A stretch of DNA of 64,000 nt from Mediannikoviicoccus sp037890055 (GTDB taxonomy: Bacteria; Bacillota; Clostridia; Tissierellales; Peptoniphilaceae): the NCBI GenBank assembly GCA_037890055.1, contig JBBKBD010000001.1, one strand, 5' to 3'. The position numbers were made by a program, and so were the translations under genes. Shown here piece by piece: positions 24,687-33,096 of this stretch. Every line of letters starts with the position of its first letter. Position 1 is the first letter of the stretch. The notes beneath the pieces are model-generated. The model worked only from the letters and a program-made list of their open reading frames with translations, was not told where the DNA came from and made no database searches.

Positions 24687-25294
24687 TGAAAAAGTATAAA
24701 AAGATACTTAAAACAGGTATCATCACTGATAACCCTGTTCTTATACAAGTAATCGGTATTTGCTCTGCACTGGCTGTAACAAACTTAGCGTTAAACTCCC
24801 TAATAATGGGACTTGCTCTAACATTTACTACAGCACTATCCTCTTTCTTTATATCAATGTTAAAGGATATTACACCAAAGCATATTAGAATGGTTGTGCA
24901 AGTATTCATAATCTCATTCTTCGTAATAATCGTTGACATATTCCTAAAGGCATACATGCCTTCAATGAGTAAGACTCTTGGACCATATGTTGGACTTATT
25001 ATTACAAACTGTATCATAATGGGTAGAGCTGAAGCCTATGCAATTTCAAATCCACCACTTATGTCACTTGTGGATGGTTTTGCAGCGGGTATTGGTTACA
25101 CACTAGTACTACTATGTGTGTCAATCATTAGAGAGATCCTTGGATTTGGATCTGTATTTGGCTTTAGAATAATGCCTGAAGGCTTTGTACCATGGACACT
25201 TATGGTAATGCCACCGGGAGCATTCTTCGTACTACCAATCATTATGTGGATAGTTTATAACTTAGTTAATAAGAAAAACGAGGTGAAAAAATAA
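24686..25294 (+). CDS. nqrD: Na+-NQR subunit D
   Basis: 202 residues, six membrane helices. NPVLIQVIGICSALAVTN and GLIITNCIIMGRAEAYA match NqrD; Cys26 and Cys109 correspond to the ligands of the membrane [2Fe-2S] cluster shared with NqrE. TAATG overlap with nqrC. RnfE is the close alternative, but the neighbouring NqrE and NqrF favour NQR. Confidence 0.92.
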   Translation: MKKYKKILKTGIITDNPVLIQVIGICSALAVTNLALNSLIMGLALTFTTALSSFFISMLKDITPKHIRMVVQVFIISFFVIIVDIFLKAYMPSMSKTLGPYVGLIITNCIIMGRAEAYAISNPPLMSLVDGFAAGIGYTLVLLCVSIIREILGFGSVFGFRIMPEGFVPWTLMVMPPGAFFVLPIIMWIVYNLVNKKNEVKK

Positions 25295-25878
25295 TGACCA
25301 TTAATCCATTAGTAATATTCTTTGCCTCAATCTTTACTTCAAATATGATATTCTCAAACTTCTTAGGAATGTGTTCCTTCATAGCAGTAAGTAAAGAAGT
25401 TGAGACAGCAACAGGATTAGGAGTAGCTGTTACATTTGTATTAACAGTTACCACAGTGTTAAACTATTTTGTTTATCAACTGTTAGAACATTTTGGCTTA
25501 GAGTACTTGAGATTTATAGTATTTATCATGGTAATTGCAGCTTTTGTTCAATTACTTGAAATGCTTTTAGAAAAATATGTTGAAAATCTTTACTACGCAC
25601 TTGGAATTTTCTTACCTCTTATAACTGTAAACTGTGCAATCCTTGGGGTTTCACTATTTATGGTAATTAGAGATTACAACTTCCTACAATCACTATTCTT
25701 CGGACTAGGATCAGGATTAGGTTGGGCACTTGCAATAATTTCAATGGCAGGTATTAGAACAAGAGTAAATGAAAACTCACTTCCTGAAGGACTAAGAGGA
25801 GCTCCTATTACCCTTATCATTACAGGTATAATGGCCCTTGCATTTATTGGCTTCTCAGGAATAGTTTCAATATCATAG
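25294..25878 (+). CDS. nqrE: Na+-NQR subunit E
   Basis: 194 residues, six membrane helices in inverted arrangement to NqrD. NFLGMCSFIAVSKEVETATGLG is NqrE-like rather than RnfA-like, and Cys27 with Cys114 (ITVNCAILG) complete the intramembrane [2Fe-2S] site. TAATG overlap with nqrD. Confidence 0.93.
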   Translation: MTINPLVIFFASIFTSNMIFSNFLGMCSFIAVSKEVETATGLGVAVTFVLTVTTVLNYFVYQLLEHFGLEYLRFIVFIMVIAAFVQLLEMLLEKYVENLYYALGIFLPLITVNCAILGVSLFMVIRDYNFLQSLFFGLGSGLGWALAIISMAGIRTRVNENSLPEGLRGAPITLIITGIMALAFIGFSGIVSIS

Positions 25879-25886
25879 GTGATAGT

Positions 25887-27002
25887 ATGGATAAAATAAT
25901 TATTTCAACATTAGTTGTAACTGCAATCTCTGGGGTAATTGCACTACTACTTACCCTTGCAGATAAATATATTGCAGACTACGGTGAAGTTAAAATCACC
26001 ATTAATGACGAAAAAGAATGTGTTGTTGAAGGTGGAGATACTCTACTATCTTCCCTAGTTTCTCAAAAGATTTTCATTCCATCAGCATGTGGTGGAAAGG
26101 GATCATGTGGATACTGTAAAGTTAAGGTAATGGACGGTGCAGGTCCTGTACTTGCAACGGAAAAACCTTGGCTTTCACCAGAAGAACTAAGTGATAATGT
26201 TAGACTTTCATGCCAAGTTAAAGTTAAATCAGATATGCATATTCAAATACCTGAAGAGTTGTTTAATGTAAAAGAATACGAAATGACCTTGGTAGAAAAA
26301 ATTCCTATGACTGACAAGATTGTCAAACTTAGATTTGAACTACCAGAAGGGGAAACAATAAACTTCAAGCCAGGTCAATTTATGCAAATCAAAACAGAAG
26401 CCTATGACGGTGGAGATGACTTTGATGGCTGTGACGAAGAAGTATTTAGAGCATACTCCGTTGCATCTTCAATAAAAGATACAAAACATGTGGAATTCTT
26501 AATTGGATATACAATGGGTATTTGTTCAACATATGTTCACAAAGTTCTTAATGTTGGTGACAAGGTTCTAATCAACGGACCTTATGGTGACTTCTACTAC
26601 CATGACGATGACAGTGAAGAAATTCTTCTTATAGCAGCTGGTACTGGATTTGCACCTATAAGATCAATTCTAAACCACATGAGAGACAACGACATTAAAA
26701 AGAAAGCAAGATTCTACTTTGGTGCAAGAACACCAAAAGATTTATTCCTAGTAGATGAAATGAAACAATTTGAAGAAGATTTATACGACTTCAAATTTAT
26801 GCCTACCCTATCAAGGACAACTCCTGAAGACAACTGGGAAGGTGACACTGGAAGAGTTAACAACTCCATAGATAAATATGTAAATGAAGATACAACTTAC
26901 ACTGCTTATCTATGTGGTAGCCCTAAGATGATTGAAGGTATTGTAAAATCACTAGGCGAAAAGAAAGTTCCAGAAGATAGAATCTTCTTTGACGAATTCT
27001 AA
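25887..27002 (+). CDS. nqrF: Na+-NQR subunit F, NADH-oxidising flavoprotein
   Basis: 371 residues, slightly shorter than the Vibrio protein. One membrane helix (~4-25), a [2Fe-2S] ferredoxin domain with Cys68, Cys74, Cys77 and Cys109 (SACGGKGSCGYCKV, LSCQV), then an FAD domain (RAYSVASS) and NAD(H)-binding domain (LIAAGTGFAPIRS, LCGSPKM). This is the entry point of electrons from NADH and distinguishes the operon from Rnf, which uses RnfC and RnfB. AGGTGA before the ATG; last gene before a terminator. Confidence 0.95.
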   Translation: MDKIIISTLVVTAISGVIALLLTLADKYIADYGEVKITINDEKECVVEGGDTLLSSLVSQKIFIPSACGGKGSCGYCKVKVMDGAGPVLATEKPWLSPEELSDNVRLSCQVKVKSDMHIQIPEELFNVKEYEMTLVEKIPMTDKIVKLRFELPEGETINFKPGQFMQIKTEAYDGGDDFDGCDEEVFRAYSVASSIKDTKHVEFLIGYTMGICSTYVHKVLNVGDKVLINGPYGDFYYHDDDSEEILLIAAGTGFAPIRSILNHMRDNDIKKKARFYFGARTPKDLFLVDEMKQFEEDLYDFKFMPTLSRTTPEDNWEGDTGRVNNSIDKYVNEDTTYTAYLCGSPKMIEGIVKSLGEKKVPEDRIFFDEF

Positions 27003-27010
27003 ATTAATTA

Positions 27011-27040
27011 AAACTGCTACAATTGTGGCAGTTTTTTTAT
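27011..27040 (+). terminator. Terminator of the nqr operon
   Basis: AAACTGCTAC, loop AATT, GTGGCAGTTT (one G-T pair), then a run of T. Confidence 0.9.
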
Positions 27041-27072
27041 TGCTTTTTTATTTGAAAATATTTTTATTTATG

Positions 27073-27084
27073 TTTTTTTTTTTT
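27073..27084 (+). repeat. Run of twelve T in a promoter region
   Basis: An uninterrupted T12 tract directly before a TTGAAT that could be the -35 of the secreted-protein/ABC-2 operon (TATAAA follows at 27104). Length changes here could alter promoter spacing or curvature. Confidence 0.6.
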
Positions 27085-27140
27085 GAATTTATAGTATACT
27101 TTTTATAAAGGCAGATTAAAAATAAAACTTGGAGGAACAT

Positions 27141-27458
27141 ATGAATAAAAAAAATTTCTTAAAAACTATTTTTCTAACTTGCCTAATCCTGGTTTTGGCT
27201 TTTGTTATTGAAAACGTTTCTTCTATTAATCAATCAACCGAAGAAGACTCATTCAATGTCTCTACAAAAAATATAGTTGTGCAAGAAACACATGAAAGAA
27301 ATACAAGGATTCCATCATCTATCTCCTATGACAAGGATGGATATGTGGGAACTTTAAAAAGACATTCTAGGCCTGACTACACTGATATAAGCGCCAATAA
27401 AGTTACCTATACCTACTCTGGTGTAGCTTATAAATCTGAAAGTGATATTACAAAATAA
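27141..27458 (+). CDS. Small secreted or membrane-anchored protein
   Basis: 105 residues. A basic start and a hydrophobic segment (~8-25) look like a signal peptide or anchor, followed by ~75 exported residues. The C-terminal part (KDGYVGTLKRHSRPDY ... KVTYTYSGVAYK) resembles the short Tyr/Gly-rich surface repeats that read YxGTL...YSG, but I cannot name a family. The ATG at 27141 has GGAGG upstream; the frame opens at a TTG four codons earlier. It leads an operon with a large permease and an ABC ATPase, so it may be exported or sensed by that system. Confidence 0.6.
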   Translation: MNKKNFLKTIFLTCLILVLAFVIENVSSINQSTEEDSFNVSTKNIVVQETHERNTRIPSSISYDKDGYVGTLKRHSRPDYTDISANKVTYTYSGVAYKSESDITK

Positions 27459-27490
27459 TCATACTCTGCCTTTATTTATACGGAGGAATT

Positions 27491-29866
27491 ATGTTTAGTT
27501 TTAAAAAAATTTATAAAAATAAAATCTGGATATATATCTGTGTCTTCTTTGCTATATTATCCATTGGATACTTGTTAAACCAAAAGGGTTATGCTATAAA
27601 ATCAGAAAAATTTTTAGCACAAAGCGTTGAAAGACTTCCCTATAATTTTCTTGATTTCAAGATTAGATACAAGGAGACAAAAGATCCTGAACTAAAAAAA
27701 GAAATGGGTGTTTACATAGAAAAGTCTGATGCATTTTTATACCATCTAAACATTGCCTATGGATATCTTTTTGCGAATGAAGAAGAAAATTATTATGGTG
27801 AAATGAACAAGGCCTACTCCCTATTTGTAGAGCTTAGAGATATTGAAAAATCTTTATTAGAAAAACTTGATCCAAAGTACACTATTGCAACTTTTTCAGA
27901 TGAAAAAGGAGAAGTAGCAGACTTTATGAATTTATATAATTACCATAAAGAACATCACATTAACACACATCCAACTAGAGAGACTTTTCTAAGTCTGTTT
28001 GAAAGATCATGGGAATTTATATTTAGTCCACTGTTCTTGCTCTTAATCCTTTTTGTTGCAATTTTCGTAACAGAACTAAAACAGCTCGACTTTAAGGTGG
28101 ATGATGCATCTTATGATTTTCCTAAAGAAAATTTAATGGAGAGTTTGAAGGTGACCTTTATTCCAACTATTATGATTCTTTCTTCAGCCCTTGGATGCGC
28201 TATTATTTCAATTTATAGGAAGACTCCCTTTGGAAGCATTAGAGAACTTCTAACTTATAATGTGCTTAAGGGAAACTCCTTTAGCATGACAAATCCTGAT
28301 GTAAATTGGGGAATATACCATAACTCATACATTGTAATTTTTTTACAACTTCTACTTACAACTACCCTATGCTTTTTAGTGATGTATTTGATTTATAAGT
28401 TTGTAAGAAAGTTTTTAAATTTTGGCTTTTCCTTTTGTATAACATTTTTTATAGCATTTTTAATAATATTTTTGAGCCGAAGGTTTATAAATATAGAATT
28501 ATACTTCTCCTTCGACTCTATAAAAATACTTTCAAGAATTATGAACTTAGTACTGCTTGTTGCCTTTGCAATGTTTTTCTTCTATTTAAACTATCTGTTT
28601 AGATTTAACAGAGAACCAAAGTTTAACAGAAGTCGCTATTATGATTCTAAAAATATCAAGGGACTCAAGTCTTTTGAAGTTGTAAAACTTAAGAGAAGCC
28701 AAATCTTAAAGTTTGTAAGTATTTTTGTAATAATCTCATGTGTAGTGATTTCATTTTCATTTTCTAAAAGTTCTAAAAAATTAAAGGAAAAATCCTTAAC
28801 AAATTTAGAACTTTTAATAAGCTCACAAGAGATGATTATGGAAGAATTTAAAGATATTCCAGAAGATCAGATGTTAAATAATCCAAAGAAGACATTAGAA
28901 CTTTTAAATAATTTAAAGGAAAGTTATTTGGAAAAAGATAAAAATCCTTCTAGGTATCTTGAAAATTATTTGAAGTACTATCTTGAAGGAGATACCGTTC
29001 AACTTGGAAATGACAGCAATACTGATGCATTTGATAATTACAATATCGATAGAATAAGGTATTTTCTAGAAAACAAAATAAAACCAGATGATGAATTTGG
29101 AACAAATGGCGACATGGCAAATCTATACGCACAAAAGGATCCTTTAAATTTATACCTTTTAAATATGCACTATGGCAATTTCGAAGCGAGAGGTTTCGTG
29201 GGAGAATTTATTAAAGCAAATAGAATTGGCTTTACCTCACTTTCTCTACTAATTATCAATTCAATAATATCTTTAAAGATATGTGATGATTTTAAGAAAA
29301 ATAAACCTGCACTGCTATTTACTTCTGGGGCTTCAAAAAGAAATATTTATATTTCAAAATTTGTAACCTCAATTACAATAAGTTTTATCATGATACTTTT
29401 AATATATGCTTTACTTTTTATATTAGGTTTTGTTAAAGGTGGTATTGGTAAACCACTGTATCCTGTTATAAATTACTCACCTGTTAAAGGCACTGAAACT
29501 TTCATAGGAACAAATGTTGCTGCAGTAAGTATGATTCCTAAAGTTATCATATCAGGTCTTTTGTTTTCACTAACAATGACAAGTTTTATCTTTATGGTTT
29601 CTTCAACTGGGTATAAAAGTTCAAATGTAATTGGTGTCGTACTTGCAATTACAGGTGTATTTATTGCAAGTAAAGGATTTTTAGGTAAGTTTGCATTAAT
29701 AAATCCATTTACCTACTTCGACCCAATGCTATTTACATCTGGTGGAATGAACTTTATAAACACTACAAGTTCAATTAACTTTTTATTTGGAAGTATTGTT
29801 ATGGCTGTTGAAAGCATATTGTTTTTTATAATTGGAGAATCTATTTTTAGTAGGAGGAGCTTATGA
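27491..29866 (+). CDS. Large ABC-2-type permease
   Basis: 791 residues with roughly twelve membrane segments in two sets: ~12-30, ~175-195, ~225-400 with several helices, then ~415-435 and ~585-785. Between them is an outside region (~440-580) rich in charged residues. The C-terminal part (KICDDFKKNKPALLFTSGASKRNIYISKF) is typical of ABC-2 export permeases of bacteriocin or lipid type. GGAGG precedes the ATG, and the stop overlaps the ATPase start by four bases. The substrate is not clear; the upstream small secreted protein is a candidate. Confidence 0.75.
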   Translation: MFSFKKIYKNKIWIYICVFFAILSIGYLLNQKGYAIKSEKFLAQSVERLPYNFLDFKIRYKETKDPELKKEMGVYIEKSDAFLYHLNIAYGYLFANEEENYYGEMNKAYSLFVELRDIEKSLLEKLDPKYTIATFSDEKGEVADFMNLYNYHKEHHINTHPTRETFLSLFERSWEFIFSPLFLLLILFVAIFVTELKQLDFKVDDASYDFPKENLMESLKVTFIPTIMILSSALGCAIISIYRKTPFGSIRELLTYNVLKGNSFSMTNPDVNWGIYHNSYIVIFLQLLLTTTLCFLVMYLIYKFVRKFLNFGFSFCITFFIAFLIIFLSRRFINIELYFSFDSIKILSRIMNLVLLVAFAMFFFYLNYLFRFNREPKFNRSRYYDSKNIKGLKSFEVVKLKRSQILKFVSIFVIISCVVISFSFSKSSKKLKEKSLTNLELLISSQEMIMEEFKDIPEDQMLNNPKKTLELLNNLKESYLEKDKNPSRYLENYLKYYLEGDTVQLGNDSNTDAFDNYNIDRIRYFLENKIKPDDEFGTNGDMANLYAQKDPLNLYLLNMHYGNFEARGFVGEFIKANRIGFTSLSLLIINSIISLKICDDFKKNKPALLFTSGASKRNIYISKFVTSITISFIMILLIYALLFILGFVKGGIGKPLYPVINYSPVKGTETFIGTNVAAVSMIPKVIISGLLFSLTMTSFIFMVSSTGYKSSNVIGVVLAITGVFIASKGFLGKFALINPFTYFDPMLFTSGGMNFINTTSSINFLFGSIVMAVESILFFIIGESIFSRRSL

Positions 29867-30687
29867 TTGAAATAAAGAACCTTAATAAGAGTTATGGAGA
29901 AAAGGTAGTCTTAAACGATTTAGACTTAGAACTTGATAAACCTGATATATATGCTTTAGTAGGTCCAAACGGAACTGGTAAGACTACTTTAATGGATATA
30001 ATGGCAAATTTTGTAAAGAGAGATTCTGGAATGGTTAAAATATGTAATATGGATCCTTCTGACTTTGCTGTTTTTAAAAAATTATCCTATGCGAGAAATT
30101 TAAATATGCTCTATGATAATTTAACTGGCCTTGACCATCTTGAACTTGCAAAGAGTTTGATGAATGTAAGTGAAAGCGAATTTAAGGATGCAATAGACAT
30201 CTTTGAAGTGTCAAGCTTTATGAAGAAAAAAGTTTCCACATATTCCCTTGGTATGAGACAAAAGATGTTACTGACATACTTTTTTATAGGTGACTACGAT
30301 ATCTACATTATGGACGAACCTGTTACAGGTCTTGATCCATCTTCAATAATACTTTTGAGAGAATATTTAAAATATCTTAAGTCAAAGGGAAAAATGATTA
30401 TACTTTCATCCCACACACTTTCAGAAGTAGATAAGACAACGGATGAAATATTATTCTTAGTAAAGGGAAAAATTTTAAGGGAGAACTTGAATTCTTTTTC
30501 AGTGGAAAATTATTTATTAAAGACCAATGTGAATTTAGACTATGAAAAGCGTAATGATTCATATTTCATCCCATATGATAAGCTTGACTTTGCATTAAAA
30601 GAAATTTTTTCTAAAAAAGGAAATGTCTATTCAGTAGAAAAGTATTTAAGATCAACCGAAGACAGATATAAAGAATTATATGGATAA
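29863..30687 (+). CDS. ABC transporter ATPase for the ABC-2 system
   Basis: 274 residues: GPNGTGKTTLMD near residue 35, signature YSLGMRQKM (LSGGQ changed to YSLGM, common in this group) and YIMDEPVTGLDPSS, then SSHTLSEVDKTTD. Short C-terminal extension of ~70 residues. ATGA overlap with the permease gene shows tight coupling. Family CcmA/bacitracin-type exporters. Confidence 0.9.
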   Translation: MIEIKNLNKSYGEKVVLNDLDLELDKPDIYALVGPNGTGKTTLMDIMANFVKRDSGMVKICNMDPSDFAVFKKLSYARNLNMLYDNLTGLDHLELAKSLMNVSESEFKDAIDIFEVSSFMKKKVSTYSLGMRQKMLLTYFFIGDYDIYIMDEPVTGLDPSSIILLREYLKYLKSKGKMIILSSHTLSEVDKTTDEILFLVKGKILRENLNSFSVENYLLKTNVNLDYEKRNDSYFIPYDKLDFALKEIFSKKGNVYSVEKYLRSTEDRYKELYG

Positions 30688-30713
30688 AAAAGAGGCAGCC
30701 TTAGCTTGCCTCT
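30686..30713 (-). terminator. Terminator of the K+/H+ antiporter gene
   Basis: Minus strand: AGAGGCA, nine-base loop, TGCCTCT, then TTTTT. The hairpin touches the antiporter stop codon; on the plus strand the T tract is weaker. Confidence 0.75.
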
Positions 30714-32296
30714 TATTCATTTATTATTACCACTTCGTCTCCTGGATATATAACGGTACTTCCCTGTGGAACGATTATCTCTCCATCTTCTCTTTGTATC
30801 ATTATAATTAACTCTTTGTCCCCAATTGGTATTTCTGAAACCATTTTATTGGCCCACTTGTGTTCCTTAGACAGTGTAATCTCTACAAGGTTATGTCCAG
30901 TCCTGTCAAAATGGGTTTCTCCTCCAAGAACCACTATATCATTTTCTTTAATCACGGTGTTGCCTTTGGCAACTATTGTCTTACCTTCTCTTTCAATCTT
31001 TGCCACAATAATATTAAAGGTGTGGGTAAGTTCTTTTATCTGCTTACCAATCCATCTATTTCCTGGAAGTATTTTTGTTTGAATAAAACCAAGGTCTGAC
31101 TTGTCTTGATAGTAATTAAAGGTCTTTAAAACCGTATCGTTTGGTTCAAGCATATTTAGTTTTTTTGTTACTATTGGCATTAGTGAGCCCTGAATAAATG
31201 ATGAGAATAAACATATACCAAAGACTATGTGGAATATGTCTATGGACAGGCTTGCTCCTGAGTTAACCACAAGTATTGCAAAGGCAATTGCCGCAGCTCC
31301 CCTAAGGCCTGCTAAAGAAATAATGCCTAATTGATTTTTATCCAATTTGAAAGGCAACATCAAACCAAATACTGTTACAGGCCTAATTATAATTGCCATG
31401 GCCATCATTATTATAAATGCTGCAGGAAGGACTGCTATTAGTTTTTCTATATCGGATAAGAAACCAAGCAAGAAGAAAAGTCCGATTTGTACAAGGGATG
31501 ATAGTCCGTCAAAGAAAAATACTATATCTCTCTTGCCAATAAATTGTTTGTTTCCTATATAGATTCCAAGAATGTATAAAGCTAGGTATCCATTTCCCCC
31601 AATCATTTCCGTCAAACTAAATGTACCAAGAACTATTGCTGCAAATAATACAACTAATAGACCGTCATCTTGAAGTCTACCAAGATTTATAATCCTCATG
31701 GTCACACGGCCCATTATAAATCCTAAAACAACGCCAAAGCTAACTTGTTTCAGTACCATTAATGGAACGGATATGTCAGAACCTGCAATAAGTGCTAAAA
31801 ATACCATGGTCATAGTATAGGCCGCCGGGTCATTGGAACCACTTTCAAGTTCCAAAAGCGGTGCAGTATTGTATTTTAAATTCAAATTCTTTGAAACAAG
31901 TATTGATGAAACTGATGCAAAGTCGGTGGAACCAACCACTGAACCAAGTAACATGGCTTCATAGAAGTCAAATTTTAGTACAAAATAACAAAATGCTCCT
32001 GTTAAAAGAGCTGTTACTACAACTCCAAGACTTGAAAGCACTATGGCTGGCTTTGAAACGGGCTTTGCCATGTTCCAATTTGTACCAAATCCACCATAGA
32101 ACATTATTATCATTAGCGACACTTTTGCAACTTTGTCCGACAATTCATAATTTGAAAAATTATATCCTAAAAGATTAAAGGACATACCAAGCAGAATAAA
32201 TAGAAGTAGTGATGGTAGTCCAAACTTATCTGAAAATCTGTGGGCTACAAGAGCCAAAATTAAAACCAAAGTAATTATTAATAAATTCATAGGCAT
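30713..32296 (-). CDS. CvrA/NhaP2-type K+/H+ (or Na+/H+) antiporter
   Basis: 527 residues. About twelve membrane helices (residues 1-375), with VGSTDFASVSSIL and LELESGSNDPAAYTMTMV, the CPA1/CvrA ion-exchange motifs, then two TrkA-C-like regulatory halves (~390-460 and ~465-527). These proteins exchange K+ or Na+ for H+ and control volume and pH. Its own unit with a terminator. The cation cannot be fixed from sequence. Confidence 0.88.
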   Translation of the reverse strand: MPMNLLIITLVLILALVAHRFSDKFGLPSLLLFILLGMSFNLLGYNFSNYELSDKVAKVSLMIIMFYGGFGTNWNMAKPVSKPAIVLSSLGVVVTALLTGAFCYFVLKFDFYEAMLLGSVVGSTDFASVSSILVSKNLNLKYNTAPLLELESGSNDPAAYTMTMVFLALIAGSDISVPLMVLKQVSFGVVLGFIMGRVTMRIINLGRLQDDGLLVVLFAAIVLGTFSLTEMIGGNGYLALYILGIYIGNKQFIGKRDIVFFFDGLSSLVQIGLFFLLGFLSDIEKLIAVLPAAFIIMMAMAIIIRPVTVFGLMLPFKLDKNQLGIISLAGLRGAAAIAFAILVVNSGASLSIDIFHIVFGICLFSSFIQGSLMPIVTKKLNMLEPNDTVLKTFNYYQDKSDLGFIQTKILPGNRWIGKQIKELTHTFNIIVAKIEREGKTIVAKGNTVIKENDIVVLGGETHFDRTGHNLVEITLSKEHKWANKMVSEIPIGDKELIIMIQREDGEIIVPQGSTVIYPGDEVVIINE

Positions 32297-32363
32297 TCCT
32301 TTCTTTTTAATATTATAACATATGTCATATGAATTATTAAAACCGTTGGGTAATGCAATATTA

Positions 32364-32388
32364 AAATAAAAAGCCAGGTTGCCCCGGC
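32364..32388 (-). terminator. Terminator of the mprF/nitrilase-like unit
   Basis: Minus strand: GCCGGG, loop GCAA, CCTGGC (one mismatch) then TTTTTATTTT. Confidence 0.75.
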
Positions 32389-32394
32389 CAAATA

Positions 32395-33096
32395 TTAAAT
32401 ATTAAAAATATATTCATCTCCCATGCGTAGATTATCCTCTTTAATAATCTTCCCATGTTTTAGTATTAAAACTAATCCACAAGTCTTATCCCTTAGATAA
32501 AGTAAAATTGGTTTATCTAATATTTCAGAAAATTTTAAAAAATCTCTTTTTCTTTCTTCAAACCCCTCTTTACTTAAAACTCCATTACAGCAAAACAAAT
32601 CTACTTCTGCGTCCATATTTATAAGTTTTGATAAGTTTGATTCATCTACCAAGTCAAAATAAGTTAAAACACCAACTTCTTTGCCTTTAAACTTAAAGCT
32701 ATAGAGTTTCTCCCCTTCGCGGTAGTCTGCACATGCATTTCCCACTTTCCAAGTAGTAGAGTTTGTTCTATAGTTTATTATTTCTTTTCCATTTTTTCCA
32801 AGTACAATATAAGAGTTATAAAGGCCACCTTTAAAGTTTTCGCGGTATCCTAGTCCAATAGCCATGTCTTTTTCTTTTAATGCATCTTTTATACTTGCAA
32901 TTTCGATGCTATTTTTAAATCTAGCAATTTCCACATCGGATTTATATTCAAAGTTAAATGAATCAAAGCCCTGTAGAAAACCTTCATTAAATAAAATTAA
33001 ATCTACTTCTCTACCTTCCTCGATTTCTTGTAATATGACTTTTAAATTTTTTTGAATATCATTAGAATTTTCTCTAATTGGTATTTTTATAATCAT
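32395..33096 (-). CDS. Nitrilase-fold protein lacking catalytic Cys and Lys
   Basis: 233 residues with the carbon-nitrogen hydrolase layout. LILFNEGFLQGF keeps the catalytic-Glu motif (Glu38), and GGLYNSYIVLGKNGKEIINYR and VGVLTYFDLVDESNLSKL match the other core strands. The usual RK of the Lys motif is RT (~110-111), and the Cys of the ICYD motif is Thr145. It is therefore probably not an amidase. ATGA overlap with mprF makes it the second gene of that operon. A regulatory or structural role is inference. I cannot exclude a different Cys (FCCNG, ~168) serving. Confidence 0.7.
   Translation of the reverse strand: MIIKIPIRENSNDIQKNLKVILQEIEEGREVDLILFNEGFLQGFDSFNFEYKSDVEIARFKNSIEIASIKDALKEKDMAIGLGYRENFKGGLYNSYIVLGKNGKEIINYRTNSTTWKVGNACADYREGEKLYSFKFKGKEVGVLTYFDLVDESNLSKLINMDAEVDLFCCNGVLSKEGFEERKRDFLKFSEILDKPILLYLRDKTCGLVLILKHGKIIKEDNLRMGDEYIFNI

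Noticed and set aside
23101..27002. Rnf complex
   Set aside because: No RnfB or RnfC; the last gene has the NqrF ferredoxin-FAD-NAD layout and NqrE has the NQR-type N-terminus.
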